DNA from: an uncultured Bacteroidota bacterium
Lineage (GTDB): Bacteria > Bacteroidota > Bacteroidia > Chitinophagales > Chitinophagaceae
Reading direction: 5' to 3'
Assembly: GCA_903938445.1 (NCBI GenBank)
Contig: CAJADG010000032.1
Span: forward strand, 1-64,000
Length of the DNA: 64,000 nucleotides
Shown here: positions 7,130 through 16,343 of the stretch, piece by piece
How positions within the stretch are numbered: the first letter of the stretch is position 1
Layout of the letters: every line of letters begins with the position of its first letter
Notes under the pieces: model-generated
The model's database searches: none
What the model was told of the DNA's origin: nothing
Seen by the model: the letters and a program-made list of their open reading frames with translations, nothing else
Translations under genes and position numbers: made by a program

Positions 7130-9889
7130 ATGAAGTCTGTTGATGCAAAAAAGAGTAAAACGAATAGTGTAAATGTTGATGCTTGTCAACAAATTAAAAT
7201 TAGTTTTCATTTAAAATACAAAACTCATTTTGGCCAGGGTATTTATATTTATGGAAATCATCCATTATTGGGCGACAACAAAATTGAGCAAGCGGTTCCA
7301 CTTGTTTATTTGAATAATGACTATTGGGTTTTGCATTTAAATGTAAATCCAACCACCATCAATGATAAAATCGTTTATCATTATTTTATTCAAAATGAGG
7401 ATGGAACAAAATCATTTGATACTGGAAATGACAAATCTTTACAACTTTCAAAAACAAGTGTCAATGATATAGTGGTTATTGATAGTTGGAATTTTACGGG
7501 TTATAAAGAAAATACATTCTATACATCACCATTTGTGAATGTATTAATGAAGCAGCCTCTGGCGGATAGTAAATCTAATATTGACAATACTACTACCCAT
7601 GTCTTTAGAGTTAAAGCCCCATTGCTAGAGCAAAATCAAACAGTTTGTATTATTGGAGAATCAAAAGTAGTTGGTGCATGGGATGCCACTAAAGCAATGG
7701 TGATGTCAAAAATAAATGGCGAAGATTATTATGAGTTAAGTATTGACGCCGCTAAAAGTAATTTCCCTTTCGTGTATAAATATGGTGTTTATGATTTGAA
7801 CACTAAAACATTTTTGAAATTTGAAGAGGGAGATAATAGAGTTGTGTATGAGCCTGTAGGGAAGGAAAAGTTAGTAATTGTAAATGATGGATTTATTAAT
7901 TATACTGCAAGTAATTGGAAAGGTGCGGGTGTTGCTATTCCCATATTTTCATTAAGATCTAATAATAGTGCAGGTGTTGGTGAATTTGCAGACATGACAT
8001 TATTAGTGGATTGGGCAAAGAAAGTTGGATTAAAATTGATACAAATTCTTCCTATTAATGATACCACTGCAACGCATACCTGGATGGACTCTTATCCTTA
8101 TGCAGCTATTTCGGCATTTGCTTTACATCCTATGTTTATAAGACTTTCTAATGTAATTAAGAAAGGTCAAGTGGATTTATTAAAACCCTATTTAACGAAG
8201 ATAGATGCGTTAAATAAATTAGAGGTGGTGGATTATGAAGAGGTAATGAAATTAAAATGGGAAGTACTTAGATTATTATATTCAAAAAATGGAAAAGAAG
8301 ATTTAGCAACAAAAGGGTTCGCTGATTTTTTTGAGAACAATAAAAATTGGTTAATCGGTTATAGTGCTTTTTCTTATTTAAGAGATTTACATGGAACAGT
8401 TGATTTTAATAATTGGCCAACGCATTCAAAATACAATGCAGCTGAAATCAATAAATTATTAGACCCTAAGTCAAAGACTTATGAAGCAATTGCATTTTTC
8501 TTATACGTTCAATATCATTTGCATTTACAGTTATTAGCAGCAACTGATTATGCGCATAAAAATGGGGTGATTGTAAAAGGGGATATACCTATTGGGGTGT
8601 ATCGATTTGGAGCAGATGCTTGGCAGGATCCAGGATTATTTCACATGGATATGCAAGCCGGTGCGCCACCAGACGATTTTGCAGTGAGTGGTCAAAACTG
8701 GGGATTCCCAACATACAATTGGGAGGTGATGGCAAGTGACGGCTTTGCTTGGTGGAAATCCAGATTTGATCAAATGAAATTTTATTTCGACGCATTTAGA
8801 ATTGACCATATTTTAGGATTCTTCAGAATATGGAGTATCCCTATGCATGCTGTGGAAGGTATCATGGGACATTTTGTTCCAGCTATACCAGTTTCAATAA
8901 ATGAGTTAAACGCTAAAGGAATTAAATGCGATCATTATAGATTAACACATCCCTATATTAATGAAACGAATTTGTTTCAGTTGTTTGGATACGATAATGA
9001 TTTGGTCAAAAATAAATACTTAAAATCTATTGGCGATGGACATTATGAATTATTGCCTGCTTATAAAACACAAAGACAAGTAGAAGCCTATTTTAATACC
9101 ATGCCTCAGGATCCATGGCATGATAAAATTAAAAATGGCTTGTATCAATTAATTAGTAATGTTATTTTATTTGATGCTGAAAAACCACATCATTTCCATT
9201 TTAGATTTAATATTGAAGGAACAAGTTCTTTCCAAAACTTAGACCATTCTACACAACAAGCATTGAGAGAATTGTATGTAGATTATTTCTTTAAGCGTCA
9301 GGATGCTGCTTGGGAAAAAGAAGCAATGCAAAAATTGCCAATGCTTAAATTGTCAACCAACATGCTTATCTGTGGGGAGGATTTAGGATTAGTGCCTTCT
9401 TGTGTGCCGAATGTAATGTATCAATTAGGTATATTAAGTTTAGAAGTGCAAAGAATGCCAAAGGCTTCACATAAAACATTCTTCCATCCTAACGATGCTC
9501 CTTATTTAAGTGTGGTTTCGCCTAGCTCACATGATACGAGTACCATTAGAGGTTGGTGGGAAGAAGATAGAGAAAAGACCCAACAATTTTACAATCAAGA
9601 AATTGGTCAATGGGGTGAAGCACCCATTCATTGTGAGGCTTGGATTAATAAAGCCATTTTATTACAACATTTATATGCTCCTGCAATGTGGGCTATTTTT
9701 CAATTACAGGATTATTTAGGAGTAGACGAATCCATCAGAAGAAACGATCCTAATGAAGAGCGCATTAATGTTCCTGCAAATCCAAAACATTATTGGAGGT
9801 ATCGTATGCACTTAAGTTTAGAGGACTTAATTGCTTCCAATAGCTTTAATACGGAATGGAATTCGGTGATAAAATCAAGCGGCAGATAA
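7130..9889 (+). CDS. malQ: 4-alpha-glucanotransferase with two CBM20 starch-binding domains
   Basis: This GH77 amylomaltase transfers alpha-1,4-glucan segments in maltodextrin or glycogen metabolism. Two N-terminal CBM20-type modules (about 20-115 and 150-250; GQGIYIYGNHPLLGD and VCIIGESKVVGAWD) precede the GH77 barrel. Active-site residues are Asp559 (FRIDHILGF), Glu750 (CGEDLG) and Asp802 (SSHDTST). Two N-terminal CBM20s are the Bacteroidota/plant DPE2-like arrangement. I prefer the ATG at 7130 (919 aa). An in-frame TTG at 7016 would add a hydrophobic 38-residue leader without a lipobox, which would be odd for a cytosolic enzyme. The next gene follows after 35 bp. Confidence 0.9.
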   Translation: MKSVDAKKSKTNSVNVDACQQIKISFHLKYKTHFGQGIYIYGNHPLLGDNKIEQAVPLVYLNNDYWVLHLNVNPTTINDKIVYHYFIQNEDGTKSFDTGNDKSLQLSKTSVNDIVVIDSWNFTGYKENTFYTSPFVNVLMKQPLADSKSNIDNTTTHVFRVKAPLLEQNQTVCIIGESKVVGAWDATKAMVMSKINGEDYYELSIDAAKSNFPFVYKYGVYDLNTKTFLKFEEGDNRVVYEPVGKEKLVIVNDGFINYTASNWKGAGVAIPIFSLRSNNSAGVGEFADMTLLVDWAKKVGLKLIQILPINDTTATHTWMDSYPYAAISAFALHPMFIRLSNVIKKGQVDLLKPYLTKIDALNKLEVVDYEEVMKLKWEVLRLLYSKNGKEDLATKGFADFFENNKNWLIGYSAFSYLRDLHGTVDFNNWPTHSKYNAAEINKLLDPKSKTYEAIAFFLYVQYHLHLQLLAATDYAHKNGVIVKGDIPIGVYRFGADAWQDPGLFHMDMQAGAPPDDFAVSGQNWGFPTYNWEVMASDGFAWWKSRFDQMKFYFDAFRIDHILGFFRIWSIPMHAVEGIMGHFVPAIPVSINELNAKGIKCDHYRLTHPYINETNLFQLFGYDNDLVKNKYLKSIGDGHYELLPAYKTQRQVEAYFNTMPQDPWHDKIKNGLYQLISNVILFDAEKPHHFHFRFNIEGTSSFQNLDHSTQQALRELYVDYFFKRQDAAWEKEAMQKLPMLKLSTNMLICGEDLGLVPSCVPNVMYQLGILSLEVQRMPKASHKTFFHPNDAPYLSVVSPSSHDTSTIRGWWEEDREKTQQFYNQEIGQWGEAPIHCEAWINKAILLQHLYAPAMWAIFQLQDYLGVDESIRRNDPNEERINVPANPKHYWRYRMHLSLEDLIASNSFNTEWNSVIKSSGR

Positions 9890-9903
9890 TATAAGCTGTT
9901 TTG

Positions 9904-9911
9904 TATCTTCG
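9904..9911 (+). promoter_or_regulatory. -7 box-like TATCTTCG
   Basis: This TAnnTTCG variant of the Bacteroidota -7 box ends 13 bp before the GTG of the epimerase gene. It suggests the gene can be transcribed separately from malQ. Confidence 0.3.
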
Positions 9912-9924
9912 TAAAAATTAGTAA

Positions 9925-11004
9925 GTGGAATTATCTTTTTGGGAACAAAAATTGCCTTTTGAATATCCTTTTACCATTTCAAATGGTCGAACCAAAACGC
10001 ATCAGCATAGTTTAATGGTAAGATTGTCATTGGGCAATTGGGCTGGCTTTGGGGAAGCACCTGCCATTGTATATTATAATGTTACAGTGGAGGGGATGAT
10101 GGAACAATTAGAAAAGCACCGTAAAGTAATTGAGAAATTTGCGTTGATTGATCCCGAACGTTTTTGGCATTTCTTGCACCACCTTTTTCCGAATGATCCT
10201 TTTTTAGTTTGTGCATTAGATATGGCAGGTTGGGACTTATGGGGTCAAATGAAAAAACAACCCTTGCATAGGTTATGGAATACGGAGTGGCATACGGAGT
10301 GGCATACAGCAACGAATCAAGTATCAAATAAAGTTCCACCCATTTGTGATTATACATTAGGGATTGATCCTATTGAAAAAATGGTGCAAAAGATGGAAGC
10401 ACATTCTTGGCCTATATACAAAGTAAAAGTGGGAACTGACTATGATATTGATATGATTACTGCTTTGCGTAAACATACAGATAAACCTATACGGGTAGAT
10501 GCCAATGCAGGATGGACCACCGAAGAAGCATTGTTGAAAATACCTACTTTGGCGGACTTAGGCGTTGAGTTAGTGGAACAACCTTTAGCGAAAGATAATT
10601 GGGAGGGAATGGAACAATTAAAAAAACAAAGTGCATTGCCTTTGTTTGCAGATGAGAGTTGTGTGTTTGAAAAAGATGTTGCTGTTTGTGCTCATTATTT
10701 TCACGGCATTAATATTAAACTCACTAAGTGTAGTGGATTAACGCCTGCTTTAAGAATGATAAAGGAAGCGCGTGATTTGAACTTAAAAGTGATGATGGGA
10801 AGTATGAATGAGTCTGTGATTGGCTCTGCGGCTATTGCACAATTTTTGCCTCAATTGGATTATGTAGATATGGATGGACCACTTTTAATGACTGAATTAA
10901 ATGGAGTAGGGTTGAATTATAGTTTTGAAAATAATAATGGATGCATTGAACCCCTTGTGCATTATGGATTAGGTGTCCAATATAGGCCCCCGTTTAAAAA
11001 GTAA
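9925..11004 (+). CDS. Enolase-superfamily dipeptide epimerase (L-Ala-D/L-Glu type)
   Basis: The protein belongs to the muconate-lactonizing subgroup of the enolase superfamily, which removes an alpha proton next to a carboxylate. The metal ligands are Asp192 (RVDANAGW), Glu218 (VEQPL) and Asp243 (ADES). The catalytic lysines are Lys168 of YKVKVG and Lys265 of NIKLTKCSG, the two-lysine arrangement of Ala-Glu epimerases of murein recycling. It starts with GTG. Residues around 120-127 carry an in-frame duplication (EWHT EWHT) from a 12-bp tandem repeat. Substrate specificity is inferred from the family; o-succinylbenzoate synthase is less likely because no menaquinone genes are near. Confidence 0.8.
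   Translation: MELSFWEQKLPFEYPFTISNGRTKTHQHSLMVRLSLGNWAGFGEAPAIVYYNVTVEGMMEQLEKHRKVIEKFALIDPERFWHFLHHLFPNDPFLVCALDMAGWDLWGQMKKQPLHRLWNTEWHTEWHTATNQVSNKVPPICDYTLGIDPIEKMVQKMEAHSWPIYKVKVGTDYDIDMITALRKHTDKPIRVDANAGWTTEEALLKIPTLADLGVELVEQPLAKDNWEGMEQLKKQSALPLFADESCVFEKDVAVCAHYFHGINIKLTKCSGLTPALRMIKEARDLNLKVMMGSMNESVIGSAAIAQFLPQLDYVDMDGPLLMTELNGVGLNYSFENNNGCIEPLVHYGLGVQYRPPFKK
10282..10305 (+). repeat. 12-bp tandem duplication in the epimerase gene
   Basis: ACGGAGTGGCAT is present twice in direct succession at 10282-10293 and 10294-10305, in frame, doubling the residues EWHT. Confidence 0.9.
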
Positions 11005-11037
11005 TAAATAAAGTATAAGTTTTAATAATAGTGAATT

Positions 11038-11664
11038 ATGACACCAGAGCGTACCGATAAATTAATAAAAGTGTTGAGTAAACGTCAAGCCAATTTGACG
11101 GTGGTCATGGAGAATGTGCAGGATCCCCATAATATTTCGGCTGTGTTAAGAACCTGTGATGCTGTTGGTATACAGGATGTTTATATTTTAACAACTAAAA
11201 TTCCAAGACATAAAAAGTTTGGATATAAAAGTAGTAGTAGCGCTTTGAAATGGTTAACTATTCATGAGTTTGATAATTTAGAAGAGTGCATGAAAGCGGT
11301 AAGAAAAAATTTTTCAAAAATTTTAACAACGCATTTGTCAAGTGACGCTGTTCAATTATATGATATTGATTTTACAGAATCAGTGGCCCTGGTATTTGGA
11401 AATGAACATGCTGGCGTTACGGATGAGTGTCGCGCTTTAGCAGATGGCAATTTTATTATTCCTCAAATGGGTATTATTCAAAGTTTGAATATTTCTGTGG
11501 CTTGTGCAGTGAGTATCTACGAAGCCATGCGTCAAAAAATGGTGGCAGGACATTATGATCATGCAAGTTTACCAAAGGAACAAATGGATTCTTTATTGAC
11601 GCAATGGGGAGTAGAGGAATTGACTCCTGAAACGTATGTGCCCTATAAGCCTAAGCGAAAATAA
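11038..11664 (+). CDS. trmH: TrmH-family tRNA (guanosine-18) 2'-O-methyltransferase
   Basis: This SPOUT methyltransferase makes Gm18 in the D-loop of tRNAs. It opens TPERTDKLIKVLSKRQANLTVVMENVQDPHN (two joined motifs), where the VMENVQDPHNISAVLRTCDA part with its Arg is motif 1. VALVFGNEHAGVT is motif 2, and IPQMGIIQSLNISVACAVSIYE is the knot loop of motif 3, quoted here in pieces. At 208 residues it matches bacterial TrmH, and the basic C-terminal end is typical. It lies 33 bp after the epimerase, is convergent with argS, and may be co-transcribed with the epimerase. Confidence 0.9.
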   Translation: MTPERTDKLIKVLSKRQANLTVVMENVQDPHNISAVLRTCDAVGIQDVYILTTKIPRHKKFGYKSSSSALKWLTIHEFDNLEECMKAVRKNFSKILTTHLSSDAVQLYDIDFTESVALVFGNEHAGVTDECRALADGNFIIPQMGIIQSLNISVACAVSIYEAMRQKMVAGHYDHASLPKEQMDSLLTQWGVEELTPETYVPYKPKRK

Positions 11665-11684
11665 CAATCCCTTTTTTTCGAAAA

Positions 11685-13454
11685 TTACATTTGCTCAGGT
11701 ACCTCGATGCCTAAGGCTTGCATACCTTTTTGTAAAGTAGCAGCAGTTAAAATAGATAGTTGAATTCTCAATTGTTTTTTCTCTTCGGACTCAGCATTCG
11801 CAATAGACAATTCAGCGTAAAAGCTATTGAATAATTTAGCTAGGTTAAAAGTATAAATGGCTACTTTAGAAGGATCTAAGGTTTCAGCGGCTTCATGAAT
11901 GACTGCTGGAAAATTAGATAGTTCAATGGCCAATGCTTTTTCCAATGGTAATAATTCAGAATGGGTTAATGAAACAGCAGTCCCCGTTTTTCTTAATATA
12001 CTTTTAATACGTGCATGTGTATATTGAATGAATGGCCCAGTAAATCCGTGGAAGTCAATGCTTTCCTCAGGATTAAAAATCATTTTCTTTTTAGGATCTA
12101 CTCTTAATAAGAAAAATTTAAGAGCGCCTAAGCCAATCGTATTGTATAGTTCATTTAATTGTTCAGGTGTAAATTCCGAAACCTTCCCTAATGATTCTGT
12201 TTTCTCTTTGGAGATATTAATCATTTCTTCCACTAAATCATCGGCATCCACCACTGTTCCTTCACGGCTTTTCATTTTACCAGTAGGCAATTCAACCATG
12301 CCATAACTTAAATGATAAATACCATCCGCAGCAGGTAATTGTAATTTTTGACAAATTAATTTAAGCACTTTAAAGTGATAATTTTGTTCGTCACCCACTA
12401 CATAAATACTTGCGTCGGTATTGAATTCTTTTTGCTTTACTTCGGCTAGACCAATGTCCTGCGTTATGTAAACAGAAGTACCATCTTTACGACGCACAAT
12501 TTTTTCATCCAACCCATCACTTGTTAAATCAATCCAAACAGAAGAATCGTCTTTTTGATAAAAAACTTTTTTCTCCAAACCTTGCTCCACTAATTCTTTG
12601 CCTAATAAATAGGTGTTGCTCTCGTAATATGTTTTTACAAAATCAGAACCTATCTTTTTATAAGTAGTATCAAATCCTTCATATACCCAGCTATTCATGC
12701 GCTTCCATAAATCAATAGTAGTGGCATCACCTTGTTCCCATTTCAACAACATTTCTTGTGCCCCTTTTTGAATGGGTGCTTCTTTCTCGGCTTGCTCTTG
12801 TGTCATTCCACCCGCAACCAATTCAGCAACCTGCGCTTTATAGGCATCATTGTATTTCACGTAATAGTCGCCAACAAAATGATCGCCTTTTTGATGGGTA
12901 TCAGCAGGAGTTGCGCCATTGGCAAACAACTGCCAAGCAATCATACTTTTACAAATATGAATTCCTCTATCATTTACAATGCAGGTTTTCACCACTTCAT
13001 TTCCTTGTAATTTTAAAATTTCAGCAATGCTCCATCCTAAAAAATTATTTCTTAAATGACCTAAGTGTAATGGTTTATTGGTATTAGGGGAGGAGTACTC
13101 CACCATAATTTTGCGTGGCTTAGTATTAGTTGGTAATAAATTAGTAGCATCTGCATTTTTGATACTATCAAACCAAAATTGATTGCTAATGCTAAAATTT
13201 AAAAATCCTTTGACGATATTAAATTGAGTCAAAACGCCTTGCATTTCATTCAACATGGCAGCACCTAATTCGTTACCTAAAACTTCGGGGCTCTTGCCTA
13301 ATTGTTTTACAAAAGCAAAAAGCACAATGGTATAATCACCTTCAAATTCAGGCTTAGTAGCATTAACTAATACTTGTTCGGGTTGTATTTGAACACCATA
13401 TAATTGGTGTATACAATTGGCTGTTGACTGCTTTAAATTCGTTATCAAATTCAT
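11685..13454 (-). CDS. argS: Arginyl-tRNA synthetase
   Basis: This class Ia synthetase charges tRNA-Arg. It has the N-terminal additional domain (about 1-105), the HIGH-type motif HLGHLRNNFLG near residue 132, and the catalytic core with KMKSREGTVVDADDL, where KMKSREG is the KMSKS-type loop. The helical anticodon-binding DALR domain near the C-terminus has ...QYTHARIKSILRK and ends in ALGIEVPEQM. Its 589 residues are full length. It is monocistronic and divergent from gtrA by 54 bp. Confidence 0.95.
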   Translation of the reverse strand: MNLITNLKQSTANCIHQLYGVQIQPEQVLVNATKPEFEGDYTIVLFAFVKQLGKSPEVLGNELGAAMLNEMQGVLTQFNIVKGFLNFSISNQFWFDSIKNADATNLLPTNTKPRKIMVEYSSPNTNKPLHLGHLRNNFLGWSIAEILKLQGNEVVKTCIVNDRGIHICKSMIAWQLFANGATPADTHQKGDHFVGDYYVKYNDAYKAQVAELVAGGMTQEQAEKEAPIQKGAQEMLLKWEQGDATTIDLWKRMNSWVYEGFDTTYKKIGSDFVKTYYESNTYLLGKELVEQGLEKKVFYQKDDSSVWIDLTSDGLDEKIVRRKDGTSVYITQDIGLAEVKQKEFNTDASIYVVGDEQNYHFKVLKLICQKLQLPAADGIYHLSYGMVELPTGKMKSREGTVVDADDLVEEMINISKEKTESLGKVSEFTPEQLNELYNTIGLGALKFFLLRVDPKKKMIFNPEESIDFHGFTGPFIQYTHARIKSILRKTGTAVSLTHSELLPLEKALAIELSNFPAVIHEAAETLDPSKVAIYTFNLAKLFNSFYAELSIANAESEEKKQLRIQLSILTAATLQKGMQALGIEVPEQM

Positions 13455-13493
13455 AAAAAAGGATTACCGAATGCAAAAGTAATTAATAAAGAT

Positions 13494-13501
13494 TACCTTT
13501 G
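13494..13501 (+). promoter_or_regulatory. -7 promoter box TACCTTTG, very close to gtrA
   Basis: A perfect TAnnTTTG box ends seven bases before the gtrA ATG, so the transcript would have almost no leader. Confidence 0.5.
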
Positions 13502-13508
13502 ATCATTC

Positions 13509-14024
13509 ATGTTGAAACTACACGATTTTATTAGTAAACTAATCCTGGACCTAATTGATTGGGTATATCCATTATTTAGGAAGTTTATGCCATTGCAAAC
13601 CTTTCGTTATGCAGCATGTGGTGGAGGGAATACCATTTTAGATATTTTGGGCTTTTTTCTTTCCTATAATTACTTATTTCATAAACAACCCATTCATATA
13701 GGTTGGTTAACAATAAGCCCCCATATAGCTTCCTTTATGGTAAGCTTTTGTGTAACATTCCCAATTGGTTTCTATTTAAGTAGATATGTAGTTTTTCAAG
13801 AGACGGCTGTTAAAAAAACAGAACAGCTACTTAAATACTTCTTTGTTGTTTTAGGATGTATATGCCTAAATTATGCTTTCCTAAAGTTTTTTGTCGATTA
13901 TCTTGGATGGTTTGCAACTCCAGCAAAAATTGTCACGACTTTCTTTGTGGTGATCTTTAGTTATACTACTCAAAAGAATTTCACTTTCAAGGCTTCAAAG
14001 TCTGGAGATCTAGAGGCTATGTAA
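13509..14024 (+). CDS. GtrA-family membrane protein
   Basis: This 171-residue protein has four predicted membrane helices (around residues 32-55, 65-90, 105-125 and 135-158) and the GtrA opening FRYAACGGGNTILDI, with a YVVF and TFKA end. GtrA-like proteins are thought to flip or bind polyprenyl-linked sugars during surface glycan synthesis. No glycosyltransferase neighbour is present, so the target is unknown. The gene stands alone between argS and dnaK. Confidence 0.85.
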   Translation: MLKLHDFISKLILDLIDWVYPLFRKFMPLQTFRYAACGGGNTILDILGFFLSYNYLFHKQPIHIGWLTISPHIASFMVSFCVTFPIGFYLSRYVVFQETAVKKTEQLLKYFFVVLGCICLNYAFLKFFVDYLGWFATPAKIVTTFFVVIFSYTTQKNFTFKASKSGDLEAM

Positions 14025-14149
14025 CTGCCTTTTTTTCGATTAATTCCAATTGATTATGTCAATTTGGGCTCATTTCAGGGCAAATTACTGCCATTTATGC
14101 CATTTTTGCGTTCATTTATTAGCTAAGTCATTGTGGCATGGAGATTGCT

Positions 14150-14157
14150 TATACTTG
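14150..14157 (+). promoter_or_regulatory. Possible dnaK -7 box TATACTTG
   Basis: It is one mismatch from TAnnTTTG, with a TTG at 14131-14133 upstream at about -33 spacing, and lies 28 bp before the dnaK ATG. No CIRCE inverted repeat is present in the 161-bp upstream region. Confidence 0.35.
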
Positions 14158-14185
14158 GATAATTAATCATTGAAAATCAATCTTT

Positions 14186-16093
14186 ATGGCAAAAATAATA
14201 GGTATTGACTTAGGTACCACAAACAGTTGTGTATCGGTTATGGAAGGTGGCGAACCTGTAGTAATCGCTAATGACGAAGGTCGTAGAACAACCCCTTCGG
14301 TTGTCGCTTTTTTAAAAAATGGCGAGCGTAAAGTAGGAGATCCTGCAAAGCGTCAAGCCATCACGAATCCTGAAAACACTATTTCGAGTGTGAAGCGTTT
14401 TATGGGTCGTCGTTTTAATGAAGTAACAGAAGAAAAATCTCACTGGAGTTACAAAATTGTACAAGGTGAAAATGATACTGTACGTGTAGACATTGATGGT
14501 CGTATGTACACACCACAAGAAATTTCTGCAATGGTTTTACAAAAGATGAAAAAAACTGCAGAAGATTATTTAGGACAAGAAGTAACTGAAGCAGTTATTA
14601 CAGTACCTGCGTACTTTAATGATGCGCAAAGACAAGCAACAAAAGAAGCTGGAGAAATTGCAGGATTGAACGTTCGCAGAATTGTGAATGAGCCCACTGC
14701 AGCTGCATTAGCTTATGGTTTAGATAAAAAGAATGTAGAGCAAAAAATTGCTGTGTTTGACTTAGGTGGTGGTACTTTCGATATTTCTATCTTGGATTTA
14801 GGAGATGGTGTATTTGAAGTTAAATCAACCAATGGTGATACGCACTTAGGTGGTGATGACTTTGATAAAGTTATCATGGACTTTTTAGCGGATGAGTTTA
14901 AAAATCAAGAAGCAATTGATTTAAGAAAAGATCCAATGGCTTTACAACGTTTAAAAGAAGCTGCAGAAAAAGCAAAAGTGGAATTAAGTTCTTCAACAGA
15001 AACTGAAATCAACTTACCTTATATCACTGCAGTAGACGGTGTTCCAAAGCACTTAGTATTAAAATTAACAAGAGCTAAATTTGAATCTTTAGCAGATAAT
15101 TTATTCACTCGTTGTATTAAGCCTTGTGAAGTTGCATTGAAAGATGCAGGTTATTCTGTAGGTCAAATTGATGAAGTAATTTTAGTAGGAGGTTCTTCAA
15201 GAATTCCTAAAGTGCAAGAAATTGTAGAAAAGTTCTTTGGTAAAAAACCAAACCGTTCTGTTAACCCTGATGAAGTGGTGGCGATTGGTGCAGGTATCCA
15301 AGGTGCAGTATTAACAGGTGATGTGAAAGACGTTTTATTATTAGACGTTACTCCATTAAACTTAGGTATTGAAACAATGGGTGGTGTAATGACAACCATG
15401 ATTGCCTCTAACACAACTATTCCTACCAAGAAAACGGAAGTGTATTCAACAGCTAGCGATAATCAACCAGGTGTACAAATTCATGTATTACAAGGGGAGC
15501 GTCCAATGGCAAATCAAAATAAAAGTTTAGGTATGTTTAACTTGGATGGTATACCACCAGCACCAAGAGGCGTTCCTCAAATTGAAGTAACTTTTGATAT
15601 TGATGCAAACGGTATTTTAAACGTAAGCGCAAAAGATAAAGGAACTGGTAAAGAACAAAAAATCAGAATTGAAGCAGGTAGTGGTTTGACGAAGGAAGAA
15701 ATTGAAAAAATGAAAGCCGAAGCAAAAGCCAACGAAGCATCTGATAAAGCTGAAAGAGAAAGAGTTGATAAATTAAACGAAGCCGATAGTTTGATTTTCC
15801 AAACAGAGAAGCAATTAAAAGAGTTTGGAGATAAAATTTCTGCAGATAAAAAAGCTCCTATTGAAACAGCATTAGCAAATTTAAAAGCGGCTCACCAAGC
15901 ACAAGATGTTGCTCAAGTGAACACTTCTTTAGAAGCTATGAATGCTGCATGGACTGCTGCTAGTGAAGAAATTTACAAAGCCCAAGCCGAAGGTGCCAAT
16001 GCAGGTGCTGCTCCAGGCGCAGACGCAGGTCAAGCAGGTGGAAGCAATGCAGGCGACCATGTAGAAGATGCTCAGTTTGAAGAAGTAAAATAA
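14186..16093 (+). CDS. dnaK: Chaperone DnaK (Hsp70)
   Basis: This is the cytosolic ATP-dependent Hsp70 chaperone. Hallmarks in order are [17 protein letters not shown] at the N-terminus, the [17 protein letters not shown] signature, [10 protein letters not shown]-like [28 protein letters not shown], the interdomain linker [15 protein letters not shown], and a C-terminal lid ending in an acidic, Gly/Ala-rich tail ([14 protein letters not shown] then EEVK). The length of 635 residues is standard. No grpE or dnaJ is adjacent. A strong terminator follows. Confidence 0.98.
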   Translation: MAKIIGIDLGTTNSCVSVMEGGEPVVIANDEGRRTTPSVVAFLKNGERKVGDPAKRQAITNPENTISSVKRFMGRRFNEVTEEKSHWSYKIVQGENDTVRVDIDGRMYTPQEISAMVLQKMKKTAEDYLGQEVTEAVITVPAYFNDAQRQATKEAGEIAGLNVRRIVNEPTAAALAYGLDKKNVEQKIAVFDLGGGTFDISILDLGDGVFEVKSTNGDTHLGGDDFDKVIMDFLADEFKNQEAIDLRKDPMALQRLKEAAEKAKVELSSSTETEINLPYITAVDGVPKHLVLKLTRAKFESLADNLFTRCIKPCEVALKDAGYSVGQIDEVILVGGSSRIPKVQEIVEKFFGKKPNRSVNPDEVVAIGAGIQGAVLTGDVKDVLLLDVTPLNLGIETMGGVMTTMIASNTTIPTKKTEVYSTASDNQPGVQIHVLQGERPMANQNKSLGMFNLDGIPPAPRGVPQIEVTFDIDANGILNVSAKDKGTGKEQKIRIEAGSGLTKEEIEKMKAEAKANEASDKAERERVDKLNEADSLIFQTEKQLKEFGDKISADKKAPIETALANLKAAHQAQDVAQVNTSLEAMNAAWTAASEEIYKAQAEGANAGAAPGADAGQAGGSNAGDHVEDAQFEEVK

Positions 16094-16136
16094 GCGACTC
16101 GGGTTTTAACCGATTCATTGATAAGGTTTTAATTAG

Positions 16137-16166
16137 AAAGCCCTCCAGTAATGGGGGGCTTTTTAT
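16137..16166 (+). terminator. dnaK intrinsic terminator
   Basis: The stem AGCCCTCC/GGGGGGCT (one G-T pair) is followed by TTTTTAT, 45 bp beyond the dnaK stop. Confidence 0.85.
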
Positions 16167-16243
16167 ATTTGAATTGTATATATAATTTATTATCATCATA
16201 TATATAATTACATATATGATAATTGTCATAGATAATGATCTAA

Positions 16244-16269
16244 ATTAATGTCTAAACTTAGACATTAAT
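16244..16269. promoter_or_regulatory. Perfect palindrome, probable operator of the adhesin operon
   Basis: ATTAATGTCTAA and TTAGACATTAAT are perfect 12-bp inverted arms separated by AC. The right arm ends four bases before a perfect -7 box (16274-16281), so a dimeric regulator bound here would cover the -33 region. There is no T-run, and the palindrome lies within the promoter rather than after a gene, which argues against a terminator. Confidence 0.65.
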
Positions 16270-16273
16270 AGTT

Positions 16274-16281
16274 TATTTTTG
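16274..16281 (+). promoter_or_regulatory. -7 promoter box TATTTTTG of the adhesin operon
   Basis: It matches TAnnTTTG exactly and ends 62 bp before the ATG of the first adhesin gene. An AT-only tract with several TATATA steps lies further upstream (about 16178-16240). Confidence 0.6.
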
Positions 16282-16343
16282 TATATTACTTTAAGAACAT
16301 ATTCTACCCACTGTTGAATTAATCGATTATATAATAAGATTTT

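Noticed and set aside
14025-14185. CIRCE heat-shock operator before dnaK
   Set aside because: No TTAGCACTC/GAGTGCTAA inverted repeat is present.
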